Of a DNA stretch of 64,000 nucleotides, positions 57,440 to 64,000 are shown in pieces. The translations under genes and the position numbers were made by a program. The DNA comes from Nansenia antarctica. Taxonomy: Eukaryota; Chordata; Actinopteri; Argentiniformes; Microstomatidae. The stretch covers positions 27,725,098 to 27,789,097 of the forward strand of contig OZ022345.1 of the NCBI GenBank assembly GCA_963989245.1, read 5' to 3'. The first letter of the stretch is position 1; each line of letters opens with the position of its first letter. The notes beneath the pieces were generated by a model that was not told where the DNA came from, made no database searches, and worked only from the letters and a program-made list of their open reading frames with translations.

Positions 57440-58290
57440 TATATTGGTCTGCACTACAGTGACAAGGCTCTAATTTTTACAGATGGGTGAAAAGACCCAG
57501 AGACAGGCCGAACAGGAGCTGCAGTATATCTCCCTCAGTATAAGACAGGAATTTAAAAAAGAACCACCGATCATTTATCAGTATACACAGTGGAGCTGCT
57601 AGCAATTTTGACAGCATTGGAACGGTTGGTAGATAAACAGGGTAAATAATGCATTAATTGCTTCAGACAGCCGGGCAGCATTGTCTAGCATAATCTAGTA
57701 TTAGATCTTTGAAATCTTGCAGACAGGATATTATTTTCAGGATTCATCAGTTAATGTATGGAATATATAGCACAGATATGTTGGCTCTGTTTGGGTTCCT
57801 GCTCATGTAGGGGTAGAAGGAAATGAAGATGCAGATATATTAGCTAAGCAGTCACTTAAATCAGAATCAATAGAAATGGATATTCCACTTAGCAAAGCTG
57901 AGGTAAAATCAATCATTAAAACACACATGCAGGAATTATGGCAAGAAGACTGGAACAGAAATGAAACAGGAAGACATTTGTATTGCATTCAGAAGAAAGT
58001 TGGAATAGGAAGTAGGATGGGCAGGAACCGGAAAGAAGAGACAGTCATTTCCTGTCTCAGGATAGGTCACACTGGATTGAATGACACACTTCATAGAAAA
58101 GGAAAACACCCAACTGGCATTTGTGCCACTGTAATAACCAGGAATCTGTTCAGCATGTTGCTGAAATGTGAGAATTATGAGGAACAGAGAAAGCTACTGA
58201 AATCAGCAATTCAGAAAGTTTTACTGTAGGGAGTTTTTTGGAAACACAGTTAAAGTATACATCCAGATAATAAAGTATTTGAAAGAAACT
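57440..58290 (+). pseudogene. Nimb/I-like LINE, RNase H and C-terminal remnant
   Basis: The reading ALIFTDG, a TGA, KDPETGRTGAAVYLPQY, a frameshift, then VELLAILTALERLV gives an RNase H domain with its Asp and Glu. After a gap come WVPAHVGVEGNEDADILAKQ and an open 117-residue frame (57876-58229) with VISCLRIGHTGLNDTLH and GKHPTGIC. RNase H followed by GHTGLN...KHPTG is typical of I/Nimb-type LINEs in fish. Stops and shifts make it inactive. The endonuclease and RT are absent. Confidence 0.78.
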
Positions 58291-58465
58291 GGATTAATAG
58301 ATAAAATGTAACACCGCCCCTCCCCAATTTTGCTTATTATTTTCATTTTTATAATTCTTTCCCCTGTCAATCTGACGTTCCACACAGTCCGGTAGGTGGC
58401 GGTAATGCGCCTTAAGTTAGTTGCCAACTGCCAATCAAAAGAAAAAAACGAAGAAGAAGACGCGG
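58291..58465 (+). mobile_element. 3' tail of the Nimb-like LINE
   Basis: It contains GTCCGGTAGGTGGCGGTAATGCG, GTTGCCAACTGCCAA and a terminal (GAA)n-rich end, a 3' tail arrangement that I associate with this LINE type in fish. It ends only about 60 bp before the zinc-finger gene start codon. Confidence 0.6.
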
Positions 58466-58524
58466 AAGAAGGAAGTTCACATGTGTTGACCACCAGATCG
58501 CTTTTAGACTGTTATGATATCAGA

Positions 58525-58717
58525 ATGGCAGAGATACAGCAGTTGAAAGGGTTTATCTCCGAGCGATTAACAGCGGCAGCTTTTGAGATATTCGGGGCGG
58601 TGGAAAGAACGATGTCAGAGTACCAAGGAGAAGTCTCCCGTTGCAAGGAGGAGAACCACCGTCTACGGACGTTGCTAAGCATCCGTTTTCAACCGGAGAT
58701 AAATCTCCATAGAACAG
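58525..58717 (+). CDS. First coding exon of a fish zinc-finger-type gene, partial
   Basis: From ATG in CAGAATGGCAG the exon encodes MAEIQQLKGFISERLTAAA, then FEIFGAVERTMSEYQGEV and RCKEENHRLRTLL, ending before the donor AG/GTTCG at 58718. This leucine-rich, coiled-coil-like start is the standard first exon of many teleost C2H2 zinc-finger genes, and the zinc fingers lie in later exons. None was found in the remaining 5.3 kb, which is filled by nested transposons, so the gene probably continues beyond the window. An in-frame ATG at 58396 lies in the LINE tail and is a less likely start. Confidence 0.72.
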
Positions 58718-59112
58718 GTTCGTTTTTATTACAGTACTACACTCAAGGCTGCAACTAGCTGCTACTCCGTTTTAATGTGAAGACCAAGTTATCTTGATGA
58801 CTGAGGCATATGGGATGCTAGCCGGGCTGAGCACCAAAATGCGTTTTTCTAAATGCCTCTGCGTCCTCAACCCGTTTGAACATGGAAACACCATGGATAT
58901 GCTAGCTAGCTAGCTCTCAATGTCAAGCTATGGAGAGTGCTAAGTAGCTAGCGAACTACGTTTTACTTTACAACTGTAAGGAGGCGTTTCAATAGCTATT
59001 ATTATATCATGTGTGGAACCTTGTATTATTATATAAAGTGAGCAACCTTGTAATGTAGCTGTAGCTAGACACACTGACTTTAATGTAGCTGTAGCTAGAT
59101 CGTAGATGGTAA
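58718..59112. other. Probable intron of the zinc-finger-type gene
   Basis: No ORF is seen. There is a GCTAGCTAGCTAGC run near 58901 and two copies of AATGTAGCTGTAGCTAGA near 59053 and 59082. Confidence 0.5.
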
Positions 59113-60057
59113 GGCCCAATCCCAACACACCCCTTGCCCCTACAGTTTTGCCCTACCCCTCCATTTTGCGCATTCACAAGTAGGGGTAGAGTGTCCCGAT
59201 TCTTGTCGGGATGGAGGGGTAGCAGTGTTTCCCCTAGGTTTGCTGCCTTGGGGGGGTGGCATGGACCGTGGCATGGACCCCCCCAGGGGGTAAGACCCTG
59301 CCTCATACCAGCGTCATGTCCAGGGGTGTACTTGTACATTAAGCCGCCTCACGCTACGGAAACAGGAGATAGGCTCCAGAACCATCGGTTCTCAAGGCTA
59401 CTTACTTATGTGGTCTTGACTACCTGTCCACTTTCTCACCTGGTTCTTGCTCTCTCTCTGGTGTGCCGACACCATCCTGCTCTCTCTCCTTCTCTCCCTC
59501 CCTATCCTCTTCTCTCCCTTTTGCTATCAACCAAAAGGTAAACAAAACAGCCAGAGTATTTATAATCTGCTGTGGGCAATCCAGTCAGATAATGTCATTT
59601 TGACTTTACTCTCTCACCTGAAAAAAATTTGTATGTCCAACTATAAAAAACGGACATTTCCAATGCTTCAATCAACTGTCCATGTACTGTAAATATGCCA
59701 TTATGGTATTACCATGAAGCCCAACTCTAGCAGAATAAGAAAGATAGTATATCTACTTTAAGTAAAATAATAAAGTGCCTCCAGTTAGCTCTTTAGCTGA
59801 CAAGTGTGCAAGGAGACTAGCTCATCTCATCACCTCTGATCTAGCTAGCTTGCTAGTTCTTTGACACTATTTACTAGGGGTGTAACGGATCACCTAACTC
59901 ACGGATCGGATCGTGTCACGGTTTTTGAGTCACGGATCGGATCATTTTTCGGATCAACACAAAACATAAAAATAAAATAAAACTTTTTCCTCGAATTCTG
60001 TAAAAACACCACTTTCACTGTGTAAAACCCAACAACATTCAAGATGTCAAAACTGGA

Positions 60058-60118
60058 ATATATATATATATATATATATATGTGTGTATGTGTGTATATA
60101 TACATACATACATACATA
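60058..60118. repeat. (TA)n/(TG)n/(CATA)n microsatellite
   Basis: ATATAT repeats followed by GTGTATGTGTGTAT and (CATA)n, inside hAT element 2. Confidence 0.9.
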
Positions 60119-61828
60119 ACATATTCTACACTCAAACATTAGGCTACATATTAAACAGAAACACACATTCAACTTAAATGATGCAGTAGGAGAGAGGGGG
60201 GAGGCACCTGGTTGCAGCAGTGAATCACTGGGCTCTTTAAAGCAGACAAATAAACATGTTTTATGCCACTTTTAACTAAATAACAAAGTGAAACCTTACT
60301 TTAAACATGGTATGAAAAAATTGGCTACATTATCAGAAGTTGTCAAGCTGCCTTTTTCGTGCCTCCCGTCAACACACCAGGGTGATGTCACGGCAAATGT
60401 GTGGCCATGCTCGTACGACTTTCTCGTTGCACAACGCTTAAACACCGTAACTTTGTTATCGACCACACTTTGTCCGTCATTGTTATAATTGACAGAGAAG
60501 CCAAAGTGCTCCCATACATGGGATTTAAATGACGAGGGAGGCATTTCGAGTTCTTCTCTGTCGCCAACATTAGCAGCACTACTCTACTCGCCATGAAACA
60601 CTTGGGCTGCGTTCGTAAATTTGGTCTGAGAGCGCCGGAGAGCACACTGGGTCCAACGTCATAAAGGGACCAAGTAATTTGATTGGACAAGAGGCGTTCC
60701 ATGAATGCTGATCAGATTCCAGAGCGAATTTACGAACGCAGCCTTGTTCTGGATTTTTTTCTTCCATTATCAACCTATCATTGCGCTTTAGAGTAAAACA
60801 AAGCACGCAACTGTCACGTCTATCTTTTCATGGCAACTCTACATTGTGATTTACAAGGGATATTAACTAATATTAAGTAATATTATTACTTGGTTACATT
60901 TTGCAATTGATCCGCGGTACCAGGGTTTCCGTTAGAAAAAATTGGCGCCGGTCATCCTGTCCGGGAAGATTTCAATTTGCCGGACAAACGTGAGATATTC
61001 TGGTCATCATATATTAAAATATAATATAGCTGTTTGTCGCGGTGATTACTGTTGTGTAGCCTATATATGCCGTTTAATGTCTATTTCTCATCCGATACGA
61101 TTAGATGCGAGCTATATAATAAATATAATAATATATAGGCTTTCATGATTCGCATGCGCGCTATGCCATTATGTCCAGCGCTGAACGCGCGCCACTCTGT
61201 ATCGATAAATGAACGGACTCCACATTACGTTAACTGAAGTGTGTTAAATAGTTTCACGACAGCAATGTAAGTTTTCTATATTCTCTTTCCAGTTTTACCC
61301 TTTTTATCAATAAAACAACGTAATTTCTATAACCACGTCTCGCTGATTGGGAAGGCATTAAGTCTAGCTGCCTGTCAAATCATACTTACTCGGACTCGGG
61401 AGTATGAGAATGGGGAGGATGTATCGGGGGGATACACACCCGTGGACTATTTCAACTTAGTGGCACAAATTCAACTCTAACACTATACAGCCCGTTCCAA
61501 ATTATTATGCAAATGATATTTTTCTCAGATTTTCCTCAATAGTCGATGCAAATGACAATCAGTATAATTTTCAAGTCATCAACCGTTAGAGTATAATTCA
61601 AATTTGATTGAACAAACCTCCCAATGATAACAGTATTTTTTTTTTTAATAAAAAACTCAAAATCCACTGTTCCAAATTATTATGCACAACAGAGTTTCAA
61701 AACATTTTATAGGTTGTAAAGAACTACAAATGGTAATTTTATGAATTTAGGGTTAGGGGGTCATATTAGGAGGTCATATTTACTGAAATCAAAAGCTATT
61801 TCAAACAAAAACATCTTAACAGGTCAAG

Positions 61829-62446
61829 TTACATGTTAACATAGGACCCCTTCTTTGATATCACCTTCACAATTCTTGCATCCATTGAACTTGTGAGTTT
61901 TTGGACAGTTTCTGCTTGAATTTCTTTGCAGGATGCCAGAATAGCCTCCCAGAGCTGCTGTTTTGATGTGAACTGCCTCCCACCCTCATATATATTTAGC
62001 TTGAGGATGCTCCAAAGGTTCTCAATAGGGTTGAGGTCAGGGGAAGATGGGGGCCACACCATGAGTTTCTCTCCTTTTATGCCTATAGCAGCCAATGACA
62101 CAGAGGTATTCTTTGCAGCATGACATCGTGCATTGTCATGCATGAAGATGATTTTGCTACGGAAGGCACGGTTCTACTTTTTGTACCACGGAAGAAAGTG
62201 GTCAGTCAGAAACTCTACATACTTTGCCGAGGTCATTTTCACACCTTCAGGGACCTTAAAAGGGCCTACCAGCGCTCTCCCCATGATTCCGGCCCAAAAC
62301 ATGACTCCGCCACCTCCTTGCTGACGTCGCAGCCTTGTTGGGACATGGTGGCCATCCACCAACCATCCACTACTCCATCCATCTGGACCATCCAGGGTTG
62401 CATGGCACTCATCAGTAAACAGGACTGTTTGGAAATTAGTCTTCAT
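61829..62446 (-). pseudogene. Tc1/mariner-like transposase, catalytic part with in-frame stop
   Basis: From MKTNFQTVLFTDECHATL (first catalytic Asp in TDE), through LPWYKK, an in-frame TAG at about 62171-62173, then MHDNARCHAAKNT (second Asp) and WPPSSPDLNPIENLWSILK (catalytic Glu), ending KKGSYVNM. The frame is otherwise continuous. I count 37 residues between the second Asp and the Glu, so DD37E rather than the usual Tc1 DD34E. The N-terminal helix-turn-helix DNA-binding domains are absent, because the sequence upstream is replaced by the inverted arm. It cannot be active. Confidence 0.85.
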
Positions 62447-62486
62447 GTATTTCTGAGCCCACTGTCATGCTGCAAAGAATACCTCT

Positions 62487-62756
62487 GTGTCATTGGCTGC
62501 TATAGGCATAAAAGGAGAGAAACTCATGGTGTGGCCCTCATCTTCCCTTGACCTCAACCCTATTGAGAACCTTTGGAGCATCCTCAAGCAAAATATATAT
62601 GAGGGTGGGAGGCAGTTCACATCAAAACAGCAGCTCTGGGAGGCTATTCTGGCATCCTGCAAAGAAATTCAAGCAGAAACTGTCCAAAAACTCACAAGTT
62701 CAATGGATGCAAGAATTGTGAAGGTGATGTTAATCAAAGAAGGGGTCCTATGTTAA
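62487..62756 (+). pseudogene. Inverted second copy of the transposase C-terminus
   Basis: The plus strand reads SLAAIGIKGEKLMVWPSSS, then LDLNPIENLWSILKQ and TVQKLTSSMDARIVKV. It is almost the same as the minus-strand copy, with changes such as P to S and P to L near the catalytic Glu. It starts after the second Asp and is not a gene by itself. Confidence 0.85.
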
Positions 62757-63892
62757 CATGTAACTTGACCTGTTAAGATGTTTTTGTTTGAAATAGCTTT
62801 TGATTTCAGTAAATATGACCTCCTAATATGACCCCCTAACCCTAAATTCATCAAATTACAATTTTTAGTTCTTTACAACCTATAACATGTTTTGAAACTC
62901 TGTTGTGCATAATAATTTGGAACAGTGGATTTTGAGTTTTTTATTTAAAAAAAAAAATACTGTTATCATTGGGAGGTTAAAATAAATTTTAGCAAATTGT
63001 ATTCAAATTGTGCTTAAAGGGAATTATTTTCACCGGACATTTATGACCGAAGAGGTTTAAAAATGTAGGACTTCAACAGATTTTATCGGACAAAGACCGG
63101 TAATTACCGGTTAACGGAAACCCTGCGCGGTACACATGCGTGCCGAACCGTGGGGGGCGATCCGTTACACCTGTACTATTTACACTATGGAACTATAGTC
63201 AGACACTTTCTAGTCACGATAATAACGACCAATTTTAACCAACTTTCTCTGTCAGAACACTCAGCAATTATATTTGCTAACGTTTCAACTTGCTTACTTT
63301 CAATCTGCAGACATCACAGCCGGCAAAAACTCTCGCGTCTCGCGTGCACACTTGCGCAAAATCTTGTATTATTCTCCAGCACTGGCACAGCGAGAAGTGT
63401 GGAGATAGGTCTGGCTATGCGAGACTACGGCGAACTAACGTTCCCAACGAGCCTAGGGGCTTGCCACTCGCCAGATTCTGGTTGGGTGCGTTTAAAAAAC
63501 GCGGATATTTTAGCCTGCTTGTCAGATGTTTGGTGTCTACGTCCGTAATAATTCCTCTTTCTTGGGGGGGCGGGGGGTTCCGTTGGGAGGGCAGCCCGCC
63601 CCCCCAAGGCAATGGTAGGGGAAACACTGGGTAGGGTGAAGTGTTAGGGCTACATGGCCCTCCAAACAGAGTTGTTTCAGAGGCACACTCCAAATCTAGT
63701 GTTGTGAGAAATCTCCCAGAATGCCTTGCGAATCATTGGTAAGATAGTGGCGAACGCACAAGCAACAAAAGAAAACCACAAAGGTCATTATGTTCTTCTT
63801 TAATACATTTGTAAAAGTGATGATAATCATCATATTATCTTAGTTTAATGAAAGGAAAAAATCGCTAGTATGCTGATGTCGAATTGCGAGCG

Positions 63893-64000
63893 TAGGGTCA
63901 GACTGACCCTAACCCTATCACTGCCTGGGTCAGTCTGATCCTAACCCTATCACTGCCTGAGTCAGTCTAAACCTAACCCTATCACGGCCTGGGTCAGTCT
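63893..64000. repeat. 32-bp minisatellite with telomere-like CCCTAACCCTA, cut by the window end
   Basis: Three and a half units of GGGTCAGTCTGA(T/C)CCTAACC then CTATCACTGCCT follow a start palindrome AGGGTCAGACTGACCCT (63894-63910). The array continues past the right edge. It is not a telomere array, since the CCCTAA motif occurs only about once per 32-bp unit. Confidence 0.92.

Larger units (their letters stand above)
61498..62978. mobile_element. Palindromic Tc1/mariner-like element
   Basis: The left end is TA then CAGCCCGTTCCAAATTATTATGCA. A second GTTCCAAATTATTATGCAC at 61668 is inverted at 62904. Bases 61615-62125 and 62464-62978 are long inverted copies of each other, around a 338-bp unique loop (62126-62463). 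Both arms encode the C-terminal half of the same transposase. The loop holds the preceding part. The right arm lacks the outermost 117 bp of the left arm, so the element ends without an intact right terminus. Confidence 0.82.
60921..63125. mobile_element. hAT element 3 (CAGGGTTTCCGTTA ends), carrying a Tc1-like element
   Basis: The target duplication CGCGGTAC is at 60913-60920 and 63126-63133, exact. Terminal repeats are CAGGGTTTCCGTTA and its inverse TAACGGAAACCCTG. Its own sequence is about 60921-61497 and 62979-63125, with GCCGGACA and CACCGGACA blocks near the two ends. There is no transposase for this layer. Confidence 0.9.
59874..63174. mobile_element. hAT element 2 (AGGGGTGTAACGGATC ends), carrying hAT 3
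   Basis: The target duplication ACTATTTA is at 59866-59873 and 63175-63182, 8 bp and exact. The left end is CTAGGGGTGTAACGGATC and the inverted right end is ACAGGTGTAACGGATCG. Sub-terminal TCACGGATCGGATC repeats are visible on the left. It has no transposase of its own, so it is non-autonomous. Confidence 0.88.
59223..63629. mobile_element. hAT-like element 1 (CAGTGTTTCCCCTA ends), carrying hAT 2
   Basis: The left end CAGTGTTTCCCCTA is inverted at the right end TAGGGGAAACACTG. Both ends continue into G-rich blocks (TGCCTTGGGGGGG). An 8-bp target duplication is not exact: GGGGTAG on the left and GGTAGGG on the right share only GGTAG. No transposase ORF belongs to this layer. Confidence 0.72.
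59113..63760. mobile_element. GGCCCAATCCCA-type MITE interrupted by nested hAT elements (right end not found)
   Basis: TAA at 59110-59112 is followed by GGCCCAATCCCAACAC, the terminus shared with 39934 and 29446. After 63629 the sequence resumes with GTAGGGTGAAGTGTTAGGGC and contains CCAGAATGCCTTGCGAATCATTGG, an inverted relative of 40780-40800 in the complete MITE. The own sequence is 59113-59222 plus 63630 onward. The right end given is a guess; it may lie near or beyond the window end. Confidence 0.55.

Noticed and set aside
59134..59541. 135-codon plus-strand ORF
   Set aside because: It crosses the boundary of hAT element 1 and has no domain-like pattern; it probably arises by chance in C-rich sequence.
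63893..64000. True telomere or interstitial telomere array
   Set aside because: The CCCTAA motif appears only about once per 32-bp unit, not as continuous TTAGGG repeats.

Overview
The window looks like nuclear DNA from a teleost fish. The evidence is spliced genes with GT-AG introns, an nfatc2ip-type gene, a fish-style zinc-finger first exon, and fish-type transposons (Ty3/gypsy, L2, Penelope, Nimb-like LINE, hAT, Harbinger, Tc1-like). I see no prokaryotic genes and no tRNA or rRNA. I cannot name the species.

Layout. Bases 1-28267 are one uninterrupted minisatellite built from 17-bp and 26-bp versions of a (CT)ACTGTGATGTCACT core, with kilobase-scale higher-order duplications (3,995, 2,451 and 3,523 bp). 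From 28370 to 30944 six phase-compatible exons encode most of an NFATC2IP (NIP45) orthologue. Its first exon(s) should lie beyond the satellite and its last exon(s) are not found, so the satellite probably fills an intron. One exon carries a one-base frameshift in a C7 run. From 31678 to 32784 there is an hAT element with a perfect 8-bp target duplication.

33680-48670 is a nested structure. A Harbinger-type element is split by a 649-bp-LTR Ty3/gypsy element with intact gag and pol (target duplication GTAG). Its 5' LTR is split by a second, 235-bp-LTR Ty3/gypsy element with intact gag and pol (target duplication GTAT). Its leader is split by a Harbinger-type MITE (target duplication TTA). Paired LTRs look identical by eye, so both insertions are recent.

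49156-52656 holds a head-to-head pair of predicted multi-exon genes that I do not recognise. They are separated by about 240 bp containing a perfect CRE (TGACGTCA). The right-hand gene has a Pro-Asp-Pro-Tyr coding repeat. 53.1-58.5 kb is a graveyard of microsatellites and non-LTR elements: an L2 element inserted in a Penelope-like element that keeps a hammerhead-like ribozyme core, a second L2 tail, and a Nimb/I-like RNase H remnant. At 58525 a zinc-finger-gene first exon begins and the gene runs out of the window.

Inside or beside its intron, 59113-63629 contains a four-level nest: a MITE, an hAT-like element, a second hAT (TSD ACTATTTA), a third hAT (TSD CGCGGTAC), and a palindromic Tc1/mariner-like element whose transposase spacing counts as DD37E. 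The window ends in a 32-bp minisatellite with telomere-like CCCTAACCCTA. All protein family calls are from reading motifs; no database search was run.
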